Of a stretch of 64,000 bases of DNA, positions 24,728-33,435 are shown in pieces (position 1 is the stretch's first letter; each line of letters starts with the position of its first letter). The position numbers and the translations under genes are program-made. A model generated the notes under the pieces. It saw only the letters and a program-made list of their open reading frames with translations, ran no database searches and had not been told where the DNA came from. Source of the DNA: Actinacidiphila bryophytorum. GTDB lineage: Bacteria > Actinomycetota > Actinomycetes > Streptomycetales > Streptomycetaceae. The stretch spans positions 62,001-126,000 of the forward strand of contig NZ_JAFFIX010000018.1 of the NCBI RefSeq assembly GCF_016916835.1. Reading direction: 5' to 3'.

Positions 24728-25401
24728 CGGCCTGCCCCTTCACCGCAGAAGACCCTTCGCGCCAGCACAGCACACCCCGGCCCCGCGCCGCCGAAGGCAC
24801 GGCCCGCCCTGCGCTGGGGGACGAGCGGCTGCGGCGCCTGGAGCGCGACCTGCACGACGGGGCGCAGGTCAGGCTCGTGGCCCTCGCCATGAGCCTCGAC
24901 ATGGCGCGCGAACAGCTCGACGACGGGGACCGCCAGGAGCTGCGCCGCCTGGTCGAGACGGCACGGGACAACGCAGCCGAGGCGCTGGTCGAGCTGCGCG
25001 ACCTGTCCCGGGGCCTGCATCCCCCCGCTCTCGACGGCGGTCTTGCCGACGCGTTGACGACGCTCGCGGCCAGGACCGCGCTGCCCGTCGACGTGACGGT
25101 TCACGTGCCCGAGCGGCCGACCCCGGCGATCGAGTCCCTCGCCTACTTCTGCGCTGCCGAGTTGCTCACCAACGCGATCAAGCACAGCGGCGCAACCCGC
25201 TGCGGCGTCGAACTGGCCGCCGCGGACGGCAGTCTGCGGCTCCGCGTCACCGACACCGGGCGGGGCGGTGCGCGGATCGTTCCCGGCGGCGGGCTCGCGG
25301 GCCTCGTGCAGCGGGCGAGGACGGTGGACGGGACGCTGGAGATGACGAGCCCCGCCGGCGGGCCGACGACGGTGCTCGTCCGGTTGCCGCTGCATGCGTG
25401 A
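24712..25401 (+). CDS. Soluble histidine kinase lacking a sensor domain
   Basis: A 229-residue HisKA_3-type kinase. The phosphorylated His is in LERDLHDGAQVRLVALAMSL (near residue 50), followed by LSRGLHPPAL and a HATPase domain (ELLTNAIKHSGA, GGLAGLVQRAR). Relatives carry 150-250 residues of membrane or PAS sensor ahead of this core; here only about 45 Pro/Arg-rich residues precede it. ATG 24712 has no clear ribosome site and overlaps the divergent gene, so translation may be leaderless. It pairs with the response regulator 12 nt downstream. Confidence 0.75.
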   Translation: MPARSSACPFTAEDPSRQHSTPRPRAAEGTARPALGDERLRRLERDLHDGAQVRLVALAMSLDMAREQLDDGDRQELRRLVETARDNAAEALVELRDLSRGLHPPALDGGLADALTTLAARTALPVDVTVHVPERPTPAIESLAYFCAAELLTNAIKHSGATRCGVELAAADGSLRLRVTDTGRGGARIVPGGGLAGLVQRARTVDGTLEMTSPAGGPTTVLVRLPLHA

Positions 25402-25413
25402 AAGGCTGCAGCC

Positions 25414-26070
25414 ATGCGTGTAGTGATCGCCGAGGACGCCGCGGTGCTGCGCGAGTTGCTCGCCCAGATGCTCACCATGCGCGGCCACGAGGTCGCCGCA
25501 TCGGTCGGCGACGCCGACGCGCTGCGGGCCGCCGCCGCCGAACACCGTCCCGACGTCGCGGTCGTCGACATCCGCATGCCGCCGACGCACACCGACGACG
25601 GGCTGCGCGCCGCGATCGACATCCGCCGCGAGCACCCGGGGACCGGAGTGCTGCTGTTCTCGCAGTACATCGAGACGAAGTACGCCACCCGACTGCTGGC
25701 GCAGGGGTCGGCGGGGGTCGGCTACCTGCTCAAGGAGCGGGTGGCGAACGTCGCCGAGTTCACCGACGCGCTCAGCCGCGTCGCCGCCGGCGGTACCGCC
25801 CTCGACCCGGAGGTGGTGACGCAGCTCGCCGGCGCCGGCCGGCGCACCGAGGACCTGGCCACGCTGACCGGCCGGGAGCGGGACGTACTGAGCCTGATGG
25901 CGGAGGGGCGCTCCAACGCGTCCATCGCCCAGTGCCTGCACGTGTCCGCGGGCACCGTCGAGAAGCACGTCGCGGCGGTCTTCGCCAAGTTGCGGCTCCC
26001 CGCGTCGGAGGACCAGAACCACCGGGTGCTCGCGGTCATCCGCTTCCTGCACCGGGACCCACCCGGATAG
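25414..26070 (+). CDS. LuxR-type response regulator
   Basis: A 218-residue regulator. The receiver has VVIAEDAAVLRELL, the phosphorylated Asp in VAVVDIRMPP, and Lys in YLLKERV; the output is a LuxR helix-turn-helix (LTGREREVLSLMAEGRSNASI in pattern, SAGTVEKHVAAVFAKL). It follows the sensor-less kinase by 12 nt and is its likely partner. Confidence 0.92.
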   Translation: MRVVIAEDAAVLRELLAQMLTMRGHEVAASVGDADALRAAAAEHRPDVAVVDIRMPPTHTDDGLRAAIDIRREHPGTGVLLFSQYIETKYATRLLAQGSAGVGYLLKERVANVAEFTDALSRVAAGGTALDPEVVTQLAGAGRRTEDLATLTGRERDVLSLMAEGRSNASIAQCLHVSAGTVEKHVAAVFAKLRLPASEDQNHRVLAVIRFLHRDPPG

Positions 26071-26132
26071 CCGGACGCCGATCGCCGCCGGTCACCGCCG
26101 GCCCGCGCGAATCCGGGTCCTCCGCCCGGCGG

Positions 26133-26249
26133 TCAGTGCTTGTCGCGCAGCAGCCTGATGATGACCGCGACCGAGAAGATGATCACGAGCACGGTCATGA
26201 AGGTCCGCATGGGGCCGCCTGCAGGCGCCCCGTCGTATGCCAACTCCAT
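26133..26249 (-). CDS. 38-residue single-span membrane protein
   Basis: From ATG 26249 a short frame reads MELAYDGAPAGGP then MRTFMTVLVIIFSVAVIIRL and ends LRDKH. A strong GGGAGGA lies 6 nt upstream, and the hydrophobic run of about 17 residues with a basic tail is a clear membrane anchor. No family is recognised. The ribosome site is the main reason to accept it as real. Confidence 0.55.
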   Translation of the reverse strand: MELAYDGAPAGGPMRTFMTVLVIIFSVAVIIRLLRDKH

Positions 26250-26539
26250 CCGATCCTCCCAAGCCCCCGTGCAGCGGCGGAATGCCGCCCTCCCGGCCCG
26301 CCTACCCGCGAACAGCAACCTCAGCGGGACGCCCCGGAAGCAAGGAAGGCCCGCGACCCCGGCCCCGCCGCCCGGCCTCGGGAAGAGGTGCCCGGGCCGG
26401 GCACCGACAGCTCGGGGCCGAGCGCCGGACCGCAAAGCGCAGCCGGCTGAAAAGGACGCCGCCCTCACACAGTGCGAGGGCGGCGTTCCCAACCCGCCCG
26501 TTTCACACCGGGCTCCCGCCCCGTCAGCCGATCACCGCG

Positions 26540-27118
26540 TCAGCGCACCCAGTCCATCAGCGGCTCGGTGTCCAGGGTGATCCCAACAGGAGCGGGCAGT
26601 GCGATCGTCTTCCCGAAGGGCCGCCGGGTGATCATGCTGTAAGTGCCATCGTCAGGCTCGCTGTACACCAGCGTTTCGCACGCGTCCCGGTCGATCAGCA
26701 GGTACACCGGGATACCGGTCTCCGCATACGCACGGGGCTTGTCCTCACGGTCCCGCTTGTCGGTGTCGGTGTCGTACGACGTCACCTCGACCACCATCAC
26801 CACCCGGTCGGCGGTCGCCCACTCCCCATGGCCGGCGAAGCTGCCCTTGGGCGCCAAGGCCCCGTCCGGCTTCGCGTGCCCGCTGCTGCAGGTCTCCACC
26901 TTGAGGCCGCGTTCCGGGTAGAGCCAGAGATCCGGGCGCTGCTGCATGCAGTGCTCCATGACCCAGCGGATGATCTCGTCGTGATCCCCGTCCGGTACCG
27001 CTTTGACTCCCAGCTTCCCGTGGACGAACTCCAACCGGACGCCCTCGCGCTCCGCAGCGGCAGCGATGCGTTCGAACTCGTCCGCCTGCATCTGCGGCCG
27101 ATCCTCAGTGACAGTCAT
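26540..27118 (-). CDS. Uma2-family (PD-(D/E)xK nuclease-like) protein
   Basis: A 192-residue protein with the full Uma2 pattern: EFERIAAAAEREGVRLEFVHGKL, the KPDGALAP strand, VVMVVEVTSYDTDTDKRDREDKPRAYAE with the acidic and Lys residues of the core, and VYLLIDRDACETLVY. The ending LDTEPLMDWVR is typical. These abundant streptomycete proteins have a restriction-endonuclease fold, but a nuclease role is unproven. It is the last intact gene before the tRNA-derived repeat at 27.3 kb. Confidence 0.85.
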   Translation of the reverse strand: MTVTEDRPQMQADEFERIAAAAEREGVRLEFVHGKLGVKAVPDGDHDEIIRWVMEHCMQQRPDLWLYPERGLKVETCSSGHAKPDGALAPKGSFAGHGEWATADRVVMVVEVTSYDTDTDKRDREDKPRAYAETGIPVYLLIDRDACETLVYSEPDDGTYSMITRRPFGKTIALPAPVGITLDTEPLMDWVR

Positions 27119-27234
27119 CGCGCGCCTCGCTCCTCCACACCCGCTCGTCTAGGGATTCTGCCTCCGGCACGTCGGATCGACGGCGTGGTCGTCGACGCCG
27201 GTCCCTTGACGCCGGCCTCCGCGCCGCGCGCCGA

Positions 27235-27360
27235 CGCGATGTGTGCTGAATGTGTGCCGGGCGCCCCGGCCCCGCCGCCCGACGTCAGGCGAAGGCGCCC
27301 TGACCAGGCAAGAAAAAGAGCCCCCTGTCGGGTTCGAACCGACGACCTACGCTATACAAG
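27235..27360. repeat. Left attachment-like repeat: 3' half of tRNA-Thr plus shared flank
   Basis: 27318-27360 duplicates the 3' half of the tRNA-Thr gene (T arm, variable loop and part of the anticodon arm), with one base change at 27354 against the intact gene. The preceding 83 bases also match the left flank of the right-hand copy, starting CGCGATGTGTGCTGAATGTG, though less well in the middle. The total is 126 bases, the same length as at 40946-41071. The tRNA 5' half is missing, so this is not a tRNA gene but an attachment-site scar. Confidence 0.85.
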
Positions 27361-27903
27361 GTCGCGAGCGATCGTGACACGCCATGCCCGAGGGTGCTGC
27401 CGAATCTCGTTTCGCCTGATCAGCAGGCACGAACAGGGTTCGCACGTCCTGTCTGATGTCGTCGCGTCCAAAGGCGTCCGCGCTCCCCTTGCGCTCCCTC
27501 GGTGCGGTCATGCGGGGCACGGGCAACACAGCGCTTCCAGCATCGGGCCGGCCCAAGGTGCTGCGACGCCGCTGAGGATCGCTGCATCCCCCAGGACCGC
27601 ACGAGCACCGCTGAACCACTCCGCCCGCGAAGACGCCGGTTGTGACCGACGAACAAACACCAGGACCCAGAATCAGTACTGCCGGCCATGCTGCACCGCC
27701 TGTCCGCGGCGACAGGACGCAGCTCCTCACGACTCCGGGAGACCTCACCGGCACTTCGTGACTTTGCGGAGTACGGTTGGCACTCCCGCAACCTTCAAGG
27801 GCCGGCGTCCGCTGCCGGCCCCCGCCGTGATCCGCGTTGACGGCTGCGTGGAGTGAGCCCGGGAGCAAAATGCCCCGGTGCCATCCACCGAAAGGTAACG
27901 TCC
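27361..27903. other. Non-coding stretch inside left end of the island
   Basis: No reading frame here has a convincing start, ribosome site or family pattern, and codon composition is mixed. It separates the left attachment-like repeat from the desaturase gene and is probably eroded element DNA. Confidence 0.4.
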
Positions 27904-28950
27904 GTGAGAGCTGAGACCCCCGTTCGTCCCGAGCCGGCGACCGGGAGTGACTTCGCCCGGCTGTCGAAGCAGATTGCCGAAAACGGCCTGATGTCCCGTC
28001 GGCCCGGCTACTACACGGCCCGGCTGGCCACAGTGGCCGCACTCTACGCGGGCGGGTGGACCGCGTTCGCGGTGCTCGGTGCGAGTTGGTGGTCGCTGGC
28101 GGTGGCCGCGTTCCTGGCCGCGGTCTTCGGGCAGGTAGCCCTCGTTGCCCACGACGTCGCCCACCGCCAGGTGTTCCGGCTGCGCAAAGCCAGCGAGGTG
28201 TCCGGGCGGATCGCCGGCAACGTAGGCATCGGCATGGGCTACGGATGGTGGCAGGACAAGCACACCCGCCACCACGCCAACCCCAACCACGAGGACCTCG
28301 ATCCCGACGTCACACCCGACCTGCTGGTGTGGTCCCAGAAGCAGGCGCGTGCCGCCACCGGGCTGCCCCGGGTGATCGGGCGCTCACAGGCCTTCCTGTT
28401 CTTCCCACTGCTCCTGCTGGAGGGCTTCAACCTGCACGTCTCCGGCTTGCGGTCGCTGGCCAACCGATCGCTCAAGGCCCGCACTCTGGAGGGCGCCCTG
28501 CTGCTCGGGCACTGCGCGATCTACTTGACGGCGCTGTTCCTGGTTCTACCGCCCGGAATGGCCCTGGCATTCCTCGCCGTACACCAGTGCCTGTTCGGCG
28601 CGTACCTCGGATCGATCTTCGCCCCCAATCACAAGGGCATGCCCATCCTCACCGGCACCGACCGCCCGGACTTCCTGCGACGCCAGGTGCTCACCTCCCG
28701 CAACGTGCGCGGCGGACGGTTCACCGACATCGCCCTCGGCGGCCTGAACTACCAGATCGAGCACCACCTGTTCCCCAGCATGCCCAGCCCCAACCTGCGC
28801 CGGGCCCAGCGCATCGTCCGTCGTTACTGCGAGGACCTCGGTGTGACCTACCTGGAGACCGGCCTCGTCACCTCCTACCGGCAGGCGCTGAGCAGCCTCC
28901 ACCAGGCTGGTGCCCCCCTGCGTCACGCCAAGACCACTGCCACCGCATAG
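27904..28950 (+). CDS. Membrane fatty acid desaturase
   Basis: A 348-residue di-iron desaturase of the acyl-lipid/acyl-CoA front-end type. The three histidine boxes are present: HDVAHRQ near residue 83, HTRHHANPNH near 120, and QIEHHLFP near 285. Four membrane segments lie around them (AALYAGGWTAFAVLGASWW, LAVAAFLAAVFGQVALVA and two near residues 190-240). GTG 27904 has AAAGG at good spacing. It would introduce a double bond into membrane acyl chains using a reductase and oxygen. Inside the island it is cargo, with no dedicated reductase beside it. Confidence 0.9.
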   Translation: MRAETPVRPEPATGSDFARLSKQIAENGLMSRRPGYYTARLATVAALYAGGWTAFAVLGASWWSLAVAAFLAAVFGQVALVAHDVAHRQVFRLRKASEVSGRIAGNVGIGMGYGWWQDKHTRHHANPNHEDLDPDVTPDLLVWSQKQARAATGLPRVIGRSQAFLFFPLLLLEGFNLHVSGLRSLANRSLKARTLEGALLLGHCAIYLTALFLVLPPGMALAFLAVHQCLFGAYLGSIFAPNHKGMPILTGTDRPDFLRRQVLTSRNVRGGRFTDIALGGLNYQIEHHLFPSMPSPNLRRAQRIVRRYCEDLGVTYLETGLVTSYRQALSSLHQAGAPLRHAKTTATA

Positions 28951-29131
28951 AGCGCCCGCGGACCGCGGCGGTGCGCCGCACTGCGTTGTCCGGCAGGACT
29001 TCCTCCGCCCCGATGCAACACGGTGTGGACCGGCCCGGCCCGCACACTGGTGAGCGTCACGCGTGGGACATCGGTGGTCGCAGGACGACGCTTCACCGAC
29101 CGCAGCAGTTGCGATGGTGTTATGTGGTGCC

Positions 29132-30370
29132 GTGAACGAACGCGAGCACCCATCAGCCTCGGTCAGTATCGATCGGTCCGAGGGGTTCGGGGAGCGACTG
29201 CTGGGGCTTCTGCTGGACCGTGCCCATGAGATGCCGCCTCACCTGATCGCACCGCTTGTCGCGGAGGAGATCGCCAGGATCGGCGGCCGCGAGGTGTCCG
29301 TGCTCCTCCAGGACTACGAGCAGCTCATGCTGATGCCGCTGACAGGCAGGGGGCTTGCCGCAGTGCCCGAGCCGGTTGACGGGTCGCCCGCGGGGACGGC
29401 ATTCCTCCGCGCGCAGACCGTCGAGGTGGTGCGGAGCGGGGAGACCAGGCTGTTCCTGCCGCTGCTGGACGGAAGTGATCAGGTGGGGGTCATGGCGGTC
29501 ACCCTCGACACGGTGGACGACGACGACAGGCGGCTGCTGCGGAGGCTGGCCGCCCTGGTCGCGGACCTGATCGTGACCAAGGACAGCTACACCGACACCT
29601 TCACACTCGCACGGCGCAGCGCCCCGATGAGCGTGGCCGCGGAGATCCAGTGGGCACTGCTCCCCCCACTGCGCATGTCCGTTCCGCAGGTCGAGGTGGT
29701 CGGCATCCTGGAGCCGGCCTACGACGTGGCGGGCGACAGCTTCGACTACGCGCTCAACGGAAACCTCCTGCACGTCGCCATGATCGACGCGATGGGCCAC
29801 GGCCTGGGTGCTGCCGTCATGGCGACCGCCGCCATCGGCGCCTACCGCCACTCGCGCAGGTCCCATGTCGATCTGCCCGGGATCTACACCTACATGGACG
29901 AGGTCATCGCCGAGCAGTTCGGGCCGGAGCAGTTCGTCACCGCTCAGATGATGCGGCTGGACACCGCGTCCGGGCACCTGCAGTGGGTCAACGCCGGCCA
30001 CCCCTGGCCCCTGCTCATCCGGGGCCACGAGGTCCTGGGCGAACTGGAGGGCGAGACGACGCTCCCGGTGGGCTTCGGCGGTCGGCAACCCCTGGTCAGC
30101 GAGCGGATCCTGCGTCCTGGGGACAGGGTGTTGTGCTTCACCGACGGCCTCATCGAGGAACACCTGCCGGGAGGCGAGGAGTTCGGCCTCCAGCAGGTCA
30201 TCGACGTCATCGCCGAGGTCGGAGCCGGGCGTCCGGAGCCCAGGGCGATGGTGCGGGAGCTGTCCCACGCGCTGAAGAGTGCCCGCGGCGGGATCACTAC
30301 CGACGACGCGACGATCCTCCTCATCGAGTGGCGCGGCGGCACTGCCGACCAACTGGCCGTCATCGGCTGA
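29132..30370 (+). CDS. PP2C (SpoIIE-type) serine phosphatase with GAF-like sensor
   Basis: A 412-residue cytosolic phosphatase. Residues 1-165 form a sensor region; 170-400 form the SpoIIE domain with all metal-binding motifs: QWALLPPL, DVAGDSFDYAL, DAMGHGLGAAVMA, VNAGHPWPLLI, CFTDGLIEE and TTDDATILLIEW. Unlike many relatives it has no attached kinase/ATPase domain. GTG 29132 is a tentative start; an ATG at 29114 is an alternative. It probably reverses phosphorylation of an anti-anti-sigma factor encoded elsewhere. It is the intact counterpart of the broken gene at 330. Confidence 0.85.
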   Translation: MNEREHPSASVSIDRSEGFGERLLGLLLDRAHEMPPHLIAPLVAEEIARIGGREVSVLLQDYEQLMLMPLTGRGLAAVPEPVDGSPAGTAFLRAQTVEVVRSGETRLFLPLLDGSDQVGVMAVTLDTVDDDDRRLLRRLAALVADLIVTKDSYTDTFTLARRSAPMSVAAEIQWALLPPLRMSVPQVEVVGILEPAYDVAGDSFDYALNGNLLHVAMIDAMGHGLGAAVMATAAIGAYRHSRRSHVDLPGIYTYMDEVIAEQFGPEQFVTAQMMRLDTASGHLQWVNAGHPWPLLIRGHEVLGELEGETTLPVGFGGRQPLVSERILRPGDRVLCFTDGLIEEHLPGGEEFGLQQVIDVIAEVGAGRPEPRAMVRELSHALKSARGGITTDDATILLIEWRGGTADQLAVIG

Positions 30371-30540
30371 GGACGGCCCGCAGGCCGGGCGACGCGTCAC
30401 CGAGTGCCGGGACACGGTCGGCGAGTGCGTCCCGGCCTGGCACGCCCACCCGCCGGCGGTCGCGGAGGAGTACCTCGGAGATACGGAGGGTATTCTGTGC
30501 ACTCGCATCCCGCCCGTGTCGTTTTCGGCGGGTGATGATG

Positions 30541-30984
30541 CCTGCGCATCTCGCTGGCGCCCCGAGGCTCGGTGTCCGCCAGGATCGACGGGGGCCTGGT
30601 GGCCGTACTCCCGCGACCTGGCCGCGGAACTCCCCGCTCCCACCGATGTCCTGGACACCCGCCGGGACCGGATCACCCGCGTCACAGTCAACCCCGCTTG
30701 CTGGCCCGTCATCCCGCGCAAGGTGCAGGTCGGCGGCCGCGTGGTCAAGGTCGGCTGGTCAAGCAGGAGCAGGACCCACACCAGCTCATGCTGCTCTCCT
30801 ACCGCAGGGCCGACGGGACCTGCTGGTGATCCCGCCTGAGACGCAGGCGGACGCCGCCGCCTGGCTGATGGCCGCCGCCGCAGTCCTCGCCAGGCGCCCC
30901 AAGGACGGCCTGACAGCCGTCCCGCCCCCTTCCTGCCCCCGGCCAGCCACCGCAGACCTTCCAACTGGGAAGTCAGACCCGTGA
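30541..30984 (+). pseudogene. DUF5994-like gene with several frameshifts
   Basis: Pieces of one protein appear in three frames: RISLAPRGSVSARIDG, then GAWWPYSRDLAAELP through RITRVTVNPACWPVIPRK and VQVGGRVVKVGW, then KQEQDPHQLMLLSYR, and finally DLLVIPPETQADAAAWLMAA to a stop at 30984. Together they follow the DUF5994 pattern seen at 34353-34724. At least three frame changes are needed, so it is dead. Function of the family is unknown. Confidence 0.7.
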
Positions 30985-31172
30985 TCGCCCTGACCATCAT
31001 CCCGATCCGGGGGCCGGGGCTGCGGCTGATCCGGCCGAGACCGCACGCGAGCGCCACGCCGACGTCCGGCACGACGGCGCCGGCAGACCCGTACTCCCGA
31101 CGAGATGGGCTCCATGGTGGCGCCCGGGCGAATGTCCGTCCCCACCGGCCCGGCCCAGCCCACCGCCAACGG

Positions 31173-31241
31173 CAGCCTCAGCCTCAGCCTCAGCCTCAGC
31201 CTCAGCCTCAGCCTCAGCCTCAGCCTCAGCCTCAGCCTCAG
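31173..31241. repeat. Hexanucleotide (CAGCCT) microsatellite, 11.5 units
   Basis: 69 bases of uninterrupted CAGCCT repeats. Depending on frame and strand they would read Ser-Leu, Gln-Pro or Ala-Glu dipeptides, but no flanking frame looks like a gene. A perfect array this long is prone to slippage. It lies in the 480-bp gap before the carboxyethylornithine synthase-like gene, which otherwise shows nothing I can assign. Confidence 0.95.
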
Positions 31242-31465
31242 AAGCAAACGCCAACGCCAACGTCGACATCAACGGGCCTGCCATCGAGCCCGGTTGGCCC
31301 GGGAACGCCGCATGGACGGGGCGAAGCCGGACAGGCCCGCATGCTTCCCGGGGAGTGGCGGGGGCGCCGGGTTCGGGGGCACCCGGCAGGGTGCCCGTCC
31401 CGGAGGAGGTGCGACCCGGCCCGCACCCCGGGGTGTGTTAGACATGTAGTAATCAAAGGGGTACT

Positions 31466-32620
31466 TTGCCGCAGCTCAAGCTCGGAATCATGTCGCAGAC
31501 CCGCAAAGAAAACGAGCACCGTCTGCCGATCCACCCAGCGCACTTCGAACGCATCGGGGCCGACCTCCGGTCCAGCCTCTATCTGCAGACCGGTTACGGA
31601 GAGCACTTCGGTGTCCCGGACAGTCAGCTCGCACCATTCGTAGCCGGTTTCCGCCCACGCGAGGAGCTGATCGCGGAGTGTGACGTCATCCTGCTGGCCA
31701 AACCGTTGCACGAGGATCTGGCGGAGCTGCGGGACGGCCAGGTGCTGTGGGGTTGGCCGCACTGCGTGCAGGACGAGAAGGTCACGCAGGCCGCCATCGA
31801 CCGCAGGCTCACGGTGATCGCCTTCGAGGCGATGAACCACTGGACCCAGGGGGATGCGTTCAGCCTGCACGTCTTCCACAAGAACAACGAACTGGCCGGC
31901 TACTCGTCGGTACTGCATGCCATGCAGCTGACCGGGTCCACCGGTGACTACGGACGCCGGCGGCGCGCGGTGGTGATCGGCTTCGGCGCCACCGCCCGCG
32001 GCGCGGTAACCGCACTCAGCGCGCTGGGCGTTCACGAAGTGGACGTGCTGACCGCCCGCGGCATCGCCGCAGTGAGCTCACCGATCCACTCTGCGCGGAT
32101 CGTGCACTTCGACCACGACGTGGCCGACGACACACTCGACCCGCGGCGCAGCATCGCGATCACCGAGGACGGCCCTGAGCCACTGGCCGAGTTCCTCGCC
32201 GGGCACGACATCATCGTCAACTGCGTGCTCCAGGACACCGCGGCGCCGCTGATGTTCCTGATAGAGGAGGACCTGCACAGGCTCGCTCCCGGCACCCTCG
32301 TCATCGACGTCTCCTGCGACGAGGGCATGGGCTTCGCCTGGGCTCGGCCGACGACCTTCAACGACCCGATGTTCACCGTCGGCAACCAGGTCACCTACTA
32401 CGCCGTGGACCACAGCCCCTCCTATCTGTGGGATGCCGCCACCTGGGAGAACAGCGAGGCGCTGATCCCGTTCCTGCGGCCGGTCCTCGAAGGACCGACC
32501 GGCTGGGACGGTAACTGCACGATTCGCAGAGCGATCGAGATTCGCGGCGGCACTGTCCAGAACCCCGCGGTCCTGGCCTTCCAGCACCGCGCAGAGCAGT
32601 ACCCGCACGCGCTGCTCTGA
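31466..32620 (+). CDS. N5-(carboxyethyl)ornithine synthase-like enzyme (AlaDH/PNT family)
   Basis: A 384-residue NAD(P)H-dependent enzyme of the alanine dehydrogenase/transhydrogenase fold. KLGIMSQTRKENEHRLPIHP at the N-terminus, LWGWPHCVQ, VIAFEAMNHW and the nucleotide loop VVIGFGATARGAVTAL fit carboxyethylornithine synthase, which joins pyruvate to ornithine or lysine side chains by reductive condensation. The start is TTG 31466 with AAAGGGG 5 nt upstream; the next Met would cut into the first strand. It has no pathway neighbours, so the product's use (osmolyte, siderophore or antibiotic precursor) is unknown. Confidence 0.8.
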   Translation: MPQLKLGIMSQTRKENEHRLPIHPAHFERIGADLRSSLYLQTGYGEHFGVPDSQLAPFVAGFRPREELIAECDVILLAKPLHEDLAELRDGQVLWGWPHCVQDEKVTQAAIDRRLTVIAFEAMNHWTQGDAFSLHVFHKNNELAGYSSVLHAMQLTGSTGDYGRRRRAVVIGFGATARGAVTALSALGVHEVDVLTARGIAAVSSPIHSARIVHFDHDVADDTLDPRRSIAITEDGPEPLAEFLAGHDIIVNCVLQDTAAPLMFLIEEDLHRLAPGTLVIDVSCDEGMGFAWARPTTFNDPMFTVGNQVTYYAVDHSPSYLWDAATWENSEALIPFLRPVLEGPTGWDGNCTIRRAIEIRGGTVQNPAVLAFQHRAEQYPHALL

Positions 32621-32679
32621 GCCGACGCGCCTGGTCGCCGGCCCGCCGGGTTCCCGCTCCAGCCGCGCCACCTGCTGAA

Positions 32680-32967
32680 TCACCGCGGGTTGCCCGATGC
32701 GAAGGTGCTCGGCGGGACATGGTCCTCGCGGATTAGGGCTCGGTAGACGACGTCGGAAAGCCTGCGCTTGAGGACGCGGATGGACTCGGTGCTGGTGTTC
32801 CCGGCCTGGCGGCGGCGCTCCAGGTGGGCGTGGCATCGGGGTGGTAGCGGGCTTGCGCGATTGCGATGCGATGCAGCGCGAGGTTGAGCCGGCGGTTCCC
32901 TGTGCGGCTGAGGCGGTAGCGCTCTCGATTGCCGGACCACTGAGGTGTCCGTGCGGTCACAGCACTA
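32680..32967 (-). pseudogene. C-terminal remnant of an IS110-family transposase
   Basis: The minus strand reads SGNRERYRLSRTGNRRLNLA and LHRIAIAQARYHPD in one frame, then THLERRRQAGNTSTESIRVL and KRRLSDVVYRALI in another. This is the conserved C-terminal region of IS110-family (DEDD) transposases. The catalytic N-terminal part is missing and the upstream side is cut by the IS5-family element at 32968. A frameshift separates the halves. Confidence 0.75.
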
Positions 32968-33032
32968 GGGCCTGTTTCATAAGCGGCAGCCTGCCGATGT
33001 TGGCAGCGTGACGAGCCAGTACAGTCGCGCTC

Positions 33033-33401
33033 ATGGCGACACCGGTACTGCGGGCGGTCGAGTGGGACGGGACGTCATGGGACGACCCGTCCGACGATCA
33101 GCTGCACGATCTCCTAGCCGACATGAGCTTGACCTGGCGGTTTGTCGTGGTCGAGCGACTCGACCTCGAACCCGCAGGTCAGCACTACATGCAGGTCTAC
33201 CTCAACGACGACCTCAGCTACCAGGTTGAATACCGCGACGGTGGCCCGGACAGGCACTTCTACGTCCATGTGCCGCGCACACACGAGGCGTTCGCCGTGG
33301 AGCCCGTTGCCGAAGTACTACAGGGCTGGGCCCGCGGCCGGCCGGGCTGGCGTGAAGCACTTCCCTGGGCTCCGTTGCCTCCTGGAGAACCAGTGCGATG
33401 A
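33033..33401 (+). CDS. Passenger gene of the IS element, possible immunity-like protein
   Basis: A 122-residue soluble protein lying inside the IS5-family element, opposite to the transposase. Features are VLRAVEWDGTSWDDPSDDQL, FVVVERLD, HYMQVYLNDDLSYQVEYRDG and a C-terminal GWARGRPGWREALPW. The compact alpha/beta pattern with YQVEYRDG recalls small immunity proteins such as the Imm1 group, but I cannot confirm a family. No strong ribosome site precedes ATG 33033. Codon use is actinomycete-like. Confidence 0.6.
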   Translation: MATPVLRAVEWDGTSWDDPSDDQLHDLLADMSLTWRFVVVERLDLEPAGQHYMQVYLNDDLSYQVEYRDGGPDRHFYVHVPRTHEAFAVEPVAEVLQGWARGRPGWREALPWAPLPPGEPVR

Positions 33402-33435
33402 ACCGGGTGCCCCGCGATGCCCGCGACGCGACCCG

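Noticed and set aside
27318..27360. Second and third tRNA-Thr genes (also 36530-36573)
   Set aside because: Both lack the acceptor 5' strand, D arm and half of the anticodon arm, so they cannot fold as tRNA.
31105..31449. Frame with a long Ser-Leu repeat, like a membrane protein
   Set aside because: The repeat comes from the CAGCCT microsatellite. Flanking residues do not look like a gene and there is no good ribosome site.
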